Below the pieces are notes generated by a model. The model made no database searches. It worked only from the letters and a program-made list of their open reading frames with translations, and was not told the DNA's origin. A program made the translations under genes and the position numbers. This document shows, one piece after another, positions 36,285 through 46,924 of a stretch of 64,000 bases of DNA (its first letter is position 1; every line of letters begins with the position of its first letter). Origin of the DNA: Homalodisca vitripennis (Eukaryota; Arthropoda; Insecta; Hemiptera; Cicadellidae); contig NC_060214.1 in assembly GCF_021130785.1 (NCBI RefSeq), positions 109,199,001-109,263,000 of the forward strand, read 5' to 3'.

Positions 36285-36871
36285 ATAAAAACAGCTGTTT
36301 AGATTTCCAAAATTAACATTTGTAGAAGAGCTTAAACAGATTTTGTACTAATTTTTTCATGCGTTTTGTATGCGAATTAAGATTATTATTTAAAGTTTGC
36401 GATTGTCTATTATTGACTTAATTTACATCTTTCTCTTCGAAATTAAATTTTCCTACAAGTACCGTGAAAACCTATTTTGGATGGTATTATTGTACATTTA
36501 ACATAGTAAAATCCTGCTTCAAACCTAAATGTAATTTGTTTTTTCGGGACCAAGTTTCGCGTATTTTCGTCACAAAATCTTAAAATTTACTGTAGCTAAA
36601 GCAGTCTGGAAACGGTTTTATACAATTTTTCAGTTCATATTAACATACATACCTAAATTGTACATCTTAATTAACAGCCAACAAAATACCCGTAGTGGCA
36701 TCGTATTCAGCAGGGGAACTGAATTTCAGACGAAATCTTTCACGCCTGTATAAACTTGGTCAACTAAGCATTTTCGGACCTATGTTTAATTAATACCTAT
36801 TTTCTTATTTTTGATGTGAGGAATCACGCGCCCTTACTTATCGGGCACCTTTTTCATCAGACACACCCCTG
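36285..36871 (-). repeat. Right long terminal inverted repeat
   Basis: About 587 bp, the inverted partner of 33794-34402. It ends in CCCCTG next to TA. Confidence 0.85.
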
Positions 36872-37161
36872 TATCAAAATGACGGTTACATGAGAAATTT
36901 AAATCGTTATGAATCTAAAATATTTAAATCGCAGAGTGGTTTACTTTTTGCTGGTCTACTGTACATACATTTAACTTGAAGCTACACTGGGGACAGCAAA
37001 ACCCGGCGTTTTTTTGCTGACACAGAAAAAAAAATGGTGTCCAGGATTTGGAGTAAAAGGGTTGATCGATAGTTTACTTCGGGTGATGACTGATGGAGTG
37101 GGTGGCTCAGTGTTAACATGAGGGAGTTCCTATTCCCTGCACGGTATGGCTGGAAGGGTTT

Positions 37162-39694
37162 GACATGACTGAGTATTGAACAGAGTTCGCTTCCCCTCTT
37201 TCAGAGTGACATGACCTAGTATTGAACAGAGTTCGCTTCCCCTTCTTCCAAGGAGACATGACCGAGTACTGAACAGCGCTAGTTTCCCCCTTCTTCCAAG
37301 GAGATATGACTGAGTAATGCACAGAGTTCGCTTTCCCCCTTCTTCCAGAGTGACATGACCGAGTATTGAACAGAGTTAGTTTCCCCTTCTTCCAAGGAGA
37401 CATGACTGAGTAATGAACTGAGTTCGCTTCCCTTTCTTCCAAGGAGACATGACCGAGTAATGAACAGAGTTCGCTTCCCCTTCTTCCAGAGTGACATGAC
37501 CGAGTAATGAACAGAGTTCGCTCCCCTTCTTCCAGAGTTACATGACCGAGTATTGAACAGAGTTAGTTTCCCCTTCTTCCAAGGAGACATGGCCGAGTAT
37601 TGAACAGAGTTAGTTTCCCCTTCTTCCAAGTTGACATGACCGAGTACTGAACAGAGTTAGTTTCCCCTTCTTCTAAGGTGACATGACCGAGTATTGAACA
37701 GAGCTAGTTTCCCCTTCTTCCAAGGTTACATGACCGAGTATTGATCAGAGTTAGTTTCCCCTTCTTCCAGAGTGACATGACCTAGTATTGATCTGAGTTA
37801 GTTTCCCCTTCTTCCAAGGTGACATGGCAGAGTATTGAACAGAGTTAGTTTCCCCTTCTTCCAGAGTAACATGACCGAGTATTGAACAGAGTTAGTTTCC
37901 CCTTCTCCCCAAGGTGACATGACCGAGTATTGAACAGAGTTAGTTTCCCTTTCTTCCAAGGTGACATGACCCGAGTATTGAACAGAGTTAGTTTTACCTT
38001 CTTCCAAGGTGACATTACCAAGTATTGAAACAGAGTTAGTTTCCCCTTCTTCCAAGGTAACATGACCGAGTATTGAACAGAGTTAGTTTCCCCTTCTTCC
38101 AGAGTAACAAGACCGAGTATTGAACAGGAGTTAGTTTCCCCTTCTTCCAGAGTAACATGACCGAGTATTGAACAGCGCTAGTTTCCCCTTCTTCCAATGA
38201 GATATGACTGAGTAATGCACAGAGTTCGCTTCCCCTTCTTCCAAGGAGATATGACTGAGTAATGCACAGAGTTTCGCTTTCCCCTTCTTCCCAGAGTGAC
38301 ATGGCCGAGTATTGAACAGAGTTAGTTTCCTCTTCTTCCAGAGTGACATGGCCGAGTATTGAACAGAGTTAGTTTCCCCTTCTTCCAAGGTGACATGACC
38401 GAGTACTGAACAGAGTTAGTTTCCCCCCCTTCTTCTAAGGTGACATGACCGAGTATTGAACAGAGCTAGTTTTCCCCCTTCTTCCAAGGTTACATGACCG
38501 AGTATTGATCAGAGTTAGTTAGTTTCCCCTTCTTCCAGAGTGACATGACCGAGTATTGATCTGAGTTAGTTTCCCCTTCTTCCAAGGTGACATGGCCGAG
38601 TATTGAACAGAGTTAGTTTCCCCTTCTTCCAGAGTAACATGAACGAGTATTGAACAGAGTTAGTTTCCCCTTCTCCCAATGTGACATGACCGAGTATAGA
38701 ACAGAGTTAGTTTCCCCTTCTTCCAAGGAGACATGGCCGAGTATTGAACAGAGTTAGTTTCCCCTTCTTCCAAGGGTGACATGACCGAGTACTGAACAGA
38801 GTTAGTTTCCCCTTCTTCCAGAGTTACATGACCGAGTATTGAACAGAGTTTAGTTTCCCCTTCTTCCAAGGAGACATGGCCGAGTATTGAACAGATTTAG
38901 TTTCCCCTTCTTCCAAGGTGACATGACCGAGTACTTGAACAGAGTTAGTTTCCCCTTCTTCCAGAGTTTACATGACCGAGTATTGAACAGAGTTAGTTTC
39001 CCCTTCTTCCAAGGAGACATGGCCGAGTATTGAACAGATTTAGTTTCCCCTTCTTTCCAAGGTGACATGACCGAGTACTGAACATAGTTAGTTTCCCCTT
39101 CTTCCAAGGTGACATGACCGAGTATTGAACAGAGCTAGTTTCCCCTTCTTCCAAGGTTACATGACCGAGTATTGATCAGAGTTAGTTTCCACTTCTTCCA
39201 GAGTGACATGACCGAGTATTGAACAGAGTTAGTTTCCCCTTCTTCCAGAGTAACATGACCGAGTATTGAACAGAGTTAGTTTCCCCCTTCTCCCAAGGTG
39301 ACATGACCGAGTATTGAACAGAGTTAGTTTCCCTTTCTTCCAAGGTGACATGACCGAGTATTGAACAGAGTTATTTTCCCCTTCTTCCAAGGTGACATGA
39401 CCGAGTATTGAACAGAGTTTAGTTTCCCCTTCTTCCAAGGTGACATGACCGAGTATTGAACAGAGGTTAGTTTTCCCCTTCTTCCAGAGTAACAAGACCG
39501 AGTATTGAACAGAGTTAGTTTCCCCTTCTTCCAGAGTAACATGACCGAGTATTGAAACAGAGTTAGTTTCCCCTTCTTCTAAGGAGACATGACCGAGTAT
39601 TGAACAGAGTTAGTTTCCCCTTCTTCCAAGGTGAAATGACCGAGTATTGAACAGAGTTAGTTTCCCCTTCTCCCAAGGTGACATGACTGAGTCT
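37162..39694. repeat. 47-bp minisatellite, about 54 units
   Basis: The consensus unit runs CATGACCGAGTATTGAACAG, AGTTAGTTTCCCCTTCTTCC, AAGGTGA. Two main subtypes differ in the last part (AAGGTGA and AGAGTGA/AGAGTAA). Rare variants recur at long spacing: ACAGCGCTAG at about 37274 and 38173, TTGATCAGAG at about 37740, 38507 and 39172, TTGATCTGAG at about 37787 and 38547. That shows duplication of large blocks. 47 is not a multiple of three, and frames survive here only through small indels. The many minus-strand open frames across it, all repeating a GKLTLFNTRSC-type phrase, are not genes. Confidence 0.97.
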
Positions 39695-39699
39695 AGTGC

Positions 39700-41940
39700 C
39701 CGCTATGCCCTTCTTATAGGATCTTGACAGGAGGCGGTACCTACCAATCTTACCCACCCTGAATCAAGAACACTCAAGAAGGAAGAGCAGAGGTTCTTTT
39801 AGGATTAATTGCAATAAAATTTTTCTCAGCTTCCTGTACTTTACGTGAACAGAAAAATAAAAAGTGACAGTAAGATATTCTACTTAAGCTTTCAAGTCTG
39901 TTATTATGGTGGTAGAAATTACGAATAACAGTAGAAATTAAGTAATTATGATCAGTATTCTTCCTCATTATAAGGAAATGCGGCCAAAACTATCATAAGC
40001 TCCACCATTTCATTTTCTGGTAACTCCAATCCCACAACTTAGGTAAGGGGTATGATCCAAATTAATACATCAACACCAGTAATCATTATAAAAATTCAAA
40101 TATTGATGATAAAATACAAGTATCCAGTTTTCACCATTAAAATCTGTACGTCCCCATTTTTATTGATAGGATAAAAATTAAGTGCTCGTAGTAGAACGAT
40201 CATAAACTTAAACTTAAACACTAAAATCCTTAACTTTCAGGCACTATCCTCTCTTGAAACCACTTTTCTTATTGATTCTATATTTTTCGTATTAAACGTT
40301 TTTCGGATGACTCCTACTGTGATTTTCTGTCACACTTGGCAACATAAACTGCTACACCAACTTCCTTTTTCCTTTCTTTATTTTCTGTACCCCCTTTAAA
40401 TATGCAGAGTTGATATGAGTATGAAATATAAATAAAATGGTTTCAGAGACCATTTTCTAGTTAGCAGAGTCCGGCGAGAACTAGCAAAACGCTATCTTGA
40501 GCCATCGTTCTTTCGTTCTTATCCTTTGCAGGAAAATAAATTTTTTGTTGGCATCATCCAGACCTCTTATTGTCACTCTCCGAAATACCAAAGTTTACCT
40601 TATTTAGAGTTAAGTTAGGAAATTCCCCTGCCCATATTGGAGCTGCATCCACTTTTAATCGTCAACAAAAATAGCTAACTAACAACTTTTCATATCTCGC
40701 TACCATAATTTTTCCTAACGCTCCATGGTGCGTACTCACGATTAGGGAGTGAGCTTTCCGGTTAATTTTTAAATGCGCTTTCTTTGAATGTGTACATTTA
40801 TGAAATTAACTACCACATTCCACGGACTGTTAACACAGGCACATTTTTATAAGCATAGTCAAAATTCATCGGAAGGGCATACTTCACTAATTACCATTGG
40901 TCAAGAAATATTTGTAGATGTAAAGAAGGTCCTGCTATCCAATGTAGGAAAATGCCTATGGTTCACTGTTATATCTTCATGCTACTTTACCGGACAGGTT
41001 GAAATGAAATTTTCCACTACACAATTTACCAATCACATGGTCGAATATTGTTTAGATTACTTCGCAACGTTACTCTGTAACCCACATCTTCGAGGTTAAT
41101 TGTTAATGCTATCCTTTACTCTTCCCATTTTTTCACTTTCTCCGGATTAAGGCATGCTTCGTCTGGTCTCCTATATACCTAGTCCTCTAGTTGTCCTGGA
41201 CCTTCATGATGGTTTTCAAGATGGCCTCGCTTTGACGACCTTGAGTTATCTTTCAAGCTGACACATCATCAGTAGCAAAATGATTTTCTCTGATCACCAG
41301 TAGTTTGAGACTTTATTGTATCTCGGTTTCCGTCTCTTTGATATGGACCATTACAGCATCAGAGAGTAAAGTTCGTTATAGTCCCACTCTAGTGTCAGCT
41401 ATTCCAGAGACAGAGTCCTTTCCTCTGATGGTAACATCCGTCAGAACGTTTTTCACCTATTCTATCCTTCAGAAAAAAGGACTCCACAGAATGTTTTTAA
41501 TGCTTTGTCAGCATTCTTAATCCATCGCTGCAATCAGCTGTAAAGAACAAGTTACAGTGTGTTTTTGTTGGATATTCAATAAAAAATAATAGGTTGTCTT
41601 GCTGCCACAAACCAAAGCCTCTAACGGTAATTTGCATCGGTTGCCTTTCCCACTACAGGCTGTATGTTCTTTTAACATTTTTCTTGATTATCACTGAAGT
41701 AACTTCAATTTCAAAAGATATTTTCCTGAATGTTTTACCAACTAGTCTATATCAGTTTATAAATGTACTCTAGCACCTATGTTTTCACTCTCGCAGCGTG
41801 TCATTCTTTAGATCGCAGAAGTGGACTTTAGAACAACCTACTTTATCAGTAAATTAGATTGTATTTCTATTTGTTATATCCTGTTCAACCTTGTGCCCTG
41901 TTCCCTCCAAACTACAGCTATACGCTACCCCGGCAGACGA
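39700..41940. other. Spacer with unrecognised open frames
   Basis: Plus-strand frames 40788-41099 (103 residues) and 41305-41520 lie in sequence with more even codon-like composition than the AT-rich background. Neither shows a domain I know nor clear splice sites. A decayed coding element is possible. Confidence 0.3.
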
Positions 41941-41942
41941 GA

Positions 41943-42943
41943 GCGTAGTGGGTACACCTGTGATGGGCACTACGCTGTAATGTACAGTTGATTGATACGT
42001 ACACTACCGCCAGATGGCAATACTCTCGCGTCACCTAGCACAGAACATAACAGCCTGTGACGTCACAGCGTAGTAGGTACTCCTGTGATGGGCATTACGC
42101 TGTAACGTACAGTTGATTGATACCTACATTACCACCAGATGGCAATACTCTCGCGTCACTAGCACAGAACATATCAGCCTGTGACGTCACAGCGTAGTGG
42201 GTACACATGTGATGGACACTACGCTGTAATGTAACATTGATACCTACATTACCGCCAGATGGCAATACTCTCGCGTCACCTGGCACAGAACATATCTGCC
42301 TGTGACGTCACAGCGTAGTGGGTACACATGTGATGGGCACTACGCTGTAATGTACAGTTGATTGATACGTACATTACCGCCAGATGGCAATACTCTCGCG
42401 TCACCTGGCACAGAACATATCAGCCTGTGACGTCACAGCGTAGTGGGTACACATGTGATGGGCACTACGCTGTAATGTACAGTTGATTGATACCTACATT
42501 ATCGCCAGATGGCAATACTCTCGCGTCACCTGGCACAGAACATATCAGCCTGTGACGTCACAGCGTAGTGGGTACACATGTCATGGACACTACGCTGTAA
42601 TGTACAGTTGATTGATACCTACATTACCGCCAGATGGCAATACTCTCGCGTCACCTGGCACAGAACATATCAGCCTGTGACGTCACAGCGTAGTGGGTAC
42701 ACATGTGATGGGCACTACGCTGTAATGTACAGTTGATTGATACCTACATTACCGCCAGATGGCAATACTCTCGCGTCACCTGGCACAGAACATATCAGCC
42801 TGTGACGTCACAGCGTAGTGGGTACACATGTGATGGGCACTACGCTGTAATGTACAGTTGATTGATACCTACATTACCGCCAGATGGCAATACTCTCGCG
42901 TCACCTGGCACAGAACATATCAGCCTGTGACGTCACAGCGTAG
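41943..42943. repeat. Satellite-like array, 8 units of 125 bp, each with a CRE palindrome
   Basis: Unit order: GCGTAGTGGGTACACATGTG, ATGGGCACTACGCTGTAATG, TACAGTTGATTGATACCTAC, ATTACCGCCAGATGGCAATA, CTCTCGCGTCACCTGGCACA, GAACATATCAGCCTGTGACG, TCACA. The palindrome TGACGTCA is exact at 42058, 42182, 42303, 42428, 42553, 42678, 42803 and 42928. The spacing is 125 bp across the last six sites, with 124 and 121 for the first two intervals. The first units are the most diverged. The minus frame 42095-42286 is incidental. Confidence 0.97.
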
Positions 42944-43249
42944 GATCGATACACTATCACCAACTCATTAACTAGTTAACTGCTTATCAGCTCGGGCTCT
43001 GGCCTTATTCCTAACACAGTATTGTGAAATCAACCGCAGACGTGCCAGTCTGTAGAGAAGAAACTCAAAAATCTACCAAACAAGCTTGGGAGAGTTAAGT
43101 TTAATAAAACTTGATTATAACTTTAAACTACGTAAATAAGTTGAGCAGACATTAAATGTTAAAACTGTGTATGGAAAACTTAACAAAAATGGAAAACATG
43201 CTTGTAAGTCAACTTCGAAGAAGACGAAAAAGCTCACTACTTAATAGAT

Positions 43250-43450
43250 TCTACTAATTGGCCGAGCATTAACGAAGCTTGTTAAGCAAGGAATTGGAAA
43301 TATTTAATATTTATATATCTCTCTGAGTGTATGTCACACGGCTTATCGAGAATAAGCTGACCTAGAGACACAAAATGTTGCATGAAGCTTTATTTCCATA
43401 CAAGACACATCGAATTCAATGATGGTGCATGGGATTCGCTAGGATGAGCC
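43250..43450 (+). repeat. GGCTGAGCGTTA family, copy e
   Basis: TTGGCCGAGCATTAACGAAG at 43258-43277 starts the copy. GTATGTCACACGGCTTATCG, CATGAAGCTTTATTTCCATA and GGTGCATGGGATTCGCTAGG follow. It lies directly upstream of the 285-bp array, which uses the same right-hand motif. Confidence 0.6.
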
Positions 43451-43489
43451 AACTTTTTTAATTTCCCTTTTGGAGCCATAAGGAAATGA

Positions 43490-44340
43490 GAAGATTGTGA
43501 AATAAATAAGTTTATAAACAAATTGAGAACAATTGTACGACATATTTATATAGAGTAATACATTTATTTTAACTACCAGTAAGACGTTTCGAGAAATATT
43601 TCGCCTGCAGAATTTAAATTTACAATATACTACAGTTCTACATGAAGGAGGATGGGTTCTATGATTGTGCATGTCTATTCATGGGATTTGGCTGAGTATC
43701 ATTAATCGGTAGGCTGGCCATTTCTCTTTATCTGCCAGGGATTTAAAAGTATATTATACATAAACATAATGGCAATAATAACATTGTTACATAAATACAT
43801 TTATAAACAAACTGAATACAATCGTTCGAAATATTTATACAGAGTAATGCATGTATTCTATCAGTCAAACATTGCGAGAAAGATTTCGCCTGCAGAATTT
43901 AAATTTACAATATACTACAGTTCTACATGAAGGAGGAAGGGTTCAATGATTGTGCATATCTATCCATGGGATTTGGCTGAGTATCATTAATCGGTAGGCT
44001 GGCCATTTCTCTTTATCTGCCAGGGATTTAAAAATATATTCTATATAAACATAATGGCAATGAGAAAATTGTGATATAAATAAATTTATAAACAAACTGA
44101 TTACAATCGTTCGAAATTTTTATACACAGTAACACATGTATTCTATCAGTCAGAAATTTCGTGAAATATTTCGCCTAAAGACTTTAAATTTGGCATCATA
44201 CTACAGTTCTACATGAAGGAGAATTGGTTCAATGATGGAGTATGTCTATCCATGGGATTTGGCTGAGTATAATTTATCGATAGGCTGGCCATTTCTCTGT
44301 ATCTGCCGGAGATGTAAAAATATATTTTATGTATAATGTC
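43490..44340. repeat. Tandem array, 3 units of about 285 bp
   Basis: CATGGGATTTGGCTGAGTAT occurs at 43680, 43965 and 44251, spacing 285 and 286. Each unit also has TTTATAAACAAA(C/T)TGA, TTTCGCCTGCAGA(A)TTTAAATTT, ACTACAGTTCTACATGAAGG and GTAGGCTGGCCATTTCTCT. The CATGGGATTTGGCTGAG block ties the array to the dispersed GGCTGAGC family. Minus frames 43439-43672 and 44209-44454 are incidental. Confidence 0.9.
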
Positions 44341-44878
44341 CGTATGTATAAAAAACATCTCGTGAATTAAATTAGCTATGCTGGCTACTTTACATTTTTC
44401 GTACAATTTTAGCAGCATTTCATATGGCGTACTTGTACTTTGTTTTATTTCCACAATGCGTTTTTAGTAAACTAAGTATATTCATAGCGTGCACAAAAGT
44501 AAATTCTAAGTAACACTGATGTGGACACGTTAGTGGAACACTAACATGCTGTCAAATAATAATAAGTTTTATTTACTTCTTTGACTTTCTATGGCCGACG
44601 AAAAACGCAGACTAAGTTATTGCCCAAACACTATAAATATAGAATAAATAGTCGTCTCAATAAAATAATTGAACATCAGGTTAAAAATATAATAAAAACT
44701 ACTCAAAAATGTGATACGGTTGAGCACATTTAAATTTAAGCGTAAAGAACGTAATTGGCTTTAAATATACGAAGGCAACTCAAAGGCTGAAATTATTTGA
44801 GACATTAGCTTTCCATCTCGTGGTTCACAAAATAAATACCAACCAGATTAAAATAACGTTGGCGCAGAGCTACTGCAG
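44341..44878. other. Spacer, no gene seen
   Basis: AT-rich, no motif recognised. Confidence 0.5.
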
Positions 44879-46924
44879 TTACTTTCCACTGTCCATAAAA
44901 TGTTACTGTTACTTAATTCCCAGTGTATACAGAGCACAATTGTGTTACTTTCCACTGTCCATAAAATGTTACTGTTACTTAATTCCCAGTGTATACAGAG
45001 CACAATTGTGTTACTTTCCACTGTCCATAAAATGTTACTGTTACTTAATTCCCAGTGTATACAGAGCACAATTGTGTTACTTTCCACTGTCCATAAAATG
45101 TTACTGTTACTTAATTCCCAGTGTATACAGAGCACAATTGTGTTACTTTCCACTGTCCATAAAATGTTACTGTTACTTAATTCCCAGTGTATACAGAGCA
45201 CAATTGTGTTACTTTCCACTGTCCATAAAATGTTACTGTTACTTAATTCCCAGTGTATAAAGAGCACAATTGTGTTACTTTCCACTGTCCATAAAATGTT
45301 ACTGTTACTTAATTCCCAGTGTATACAGAGCACAATTGTGTTACTTTCCACTGTCCATAAAATGTTACTGTTACTTAATTCCCAGTGTATACAGAGCACA
45401 ATTGTGTTACTTTCCACTGTCCATAAAATGTTACTGTTACTTAATTCCCAGTGTATACAGAGCACAATTGTGTTACTTTCCACTGTCCATAAAATGTTAC
45501 TGTTACTTAATTCCCAGTGTATACAGAGCACAATTGTGTTACTTTCCACTGTCCATAAAATGTTACTGTTACTTAATTCCCAGTGTATACAGAGCACAAT
45601 TGTGTTACTTTCCACTGTCCATAAAATGTTACTGTTACTTAATTCCCAGTGTATACAGAGCACAATTGTGTTACTTTCCACTGTCCATAAAATGTTACTG
45701 TTACTTAATTCCCAGTGTATACAGAGCACAATTGTGTTACTTTCCACTGTCCATAAAATGTTACTGTTACTTAATTCCCAGTGTATACAGAGCACAATTG
45801 TGTTACTTTCCACTGTCCATAAAATGTTACTGTTACTTAATTCCCAGTGTATACAGAGCACAATTGTGTTACTTTCCACTGTCCATAAAATGTTACTGTT
45901 ACTTAATTCCCAGTGTATACAGAGCACAATTGTGTTACTTTCCACTGTCCATAAAATGTTACTGTTACTTAATTCCCAGTGTATAAAGAGCACAATTGTG
46001 TTACTTTCCACTGTCCATAAAATGTTACTGTTACTTAATTCCCAGTGTATACAGAGCACAATTGTGTTACTTTCCACTGTCCATAAAATGTTACTGTTAC
46101 TTAATTCCCAGTGTATACAGAGCACAATTGTGTTACTTTCCACTGTCCATAAAATGTTACTGTTACTTAATTCCCAGTGTATACAGAGCACAATTTTGTT
46201 ACTTTCCACTGTCCATAAAATGTTACTGTTACTTAATTCCCAGTGTATACAGAGCACAATTGTGTTACTTTCCACTGTCCATAAAATGTTACTGTTACTT
46301 AATTCCCAGTGTATACAGAGCACAATTGTGTTACTTTCCACTGTCCATAAAATGTTACTGTTACTTAATTCCCAGTGTATACAGAGCACAATTGTGTTAC
46401 TTTCCACTGTCCATAAAATGTTACTGTTACTTAATTCCCAGTGTATACAGAGCACAATTGTGTTACTTTCCACTGTCCATAAAATGTTACTGTTACTTAA
46501 TTCCCAGTGTATAAAGAGCACAATTGTGTTACTTTCCACTGTCCATAAAATGTTACTGTTACTTAATTCCCAGTGTATACAGAGCACAATTGTGTTACTT
46601 TCCACTGTCCATAAAATGTTACTGTTACTTAATTCCCAGTGTATACAGAGCACAATTGTGTTACTTTCCACTGTCCATAAAATGTTACTGTTACTTAATT
46701 CCCAGTGTATACAGAGCACAATTTTGTTACTTTCCACTGTCCATAAAATGTTACTGTTACTTAATTCCCAGTGTATACAGAGCACAATTGTGTTACTTTC
46801 CACTGTCCATAAAATGTTACTGTTACTTAATTCCCAGTGTATACAGAGCACAATTGTGTTACTTTCCACTGTCCATAAAATGTTACTGTTACTTAATTCC
46901 CAGTGTATACAGAGCACAATTGTG
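44879..46924. repeat. 66-bp tandem array, exactly 31 units
   Basis: The unit is TTACTTTCCACTGTCCATAA, AATGTTACTGTTACTTAATT, CCCAGTGTATACAGAGCACA, ATTGTG. The array length, 2,046 bp, is exactly 31 units. Units are almost identical: the C-to-A variant (ATAAAGAG) occurs at 45260, 45986 and 46514, and the G-to-T variant (CAATTTTG) at 46196 and 46724. Since 66 is divisible by three and the unit has few stops, long frames stay open on both strands (689 residues minus; 675 residues and others plus). They have no start context, splice sites or non-repeat sequence and are not genes. Confidence 0.98.

Larger units (their letters stand above)
33794..36871. mobile_element. Tc1/mariner-like element with about 600-bp terminal inverted repeats
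   Basis: The left end starts CAGGTGTTCTG at 33794 and the right end is ...CACACCCCTG at 36871, each flanked by TA (33792-33793 and 36872-36873), the target duplication of this superfamily. The left arm 33794-34402 and right arm about 36285-36871 are inverted copies along their full length. Shared blocks, read inward, include AGGTGCCC, CCGAAAATGCTTAGTT, GTGAAAGATTTCGTCTGA, CAGTTCCCCTGCTG, GTTGGCTGTTA, TTAAGATGTACAATTTA, AAACCGTTTCCAGAC, ACTTGGTCCCGAAAAA, AATTTCGAAGAGAAAGATGT, AAAACGCATGAAAAA and CTACAAATGTTAAT. The interior holds a dead transposase. The whole is 3,078 bp. Confidence 0.85.

Noticed and set aside
37162..39694. CRISPR-like array of regular repeats
   Set aside because: There are no unique spacers; the whole unit repeats, and the DNA is clearly eukaryotic.
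37113..39757. A series of similar minus-strand proteins resembling a small gene family
   Set aside because: All are translations of the 47-bp minisatellite, shifted by small indels.
40788..41099. 103-residue open frame as a host gene
   Set aside because: No recognised domain, no splice context and no neighbour support; kept only as an unrecognised frame in the spacer.
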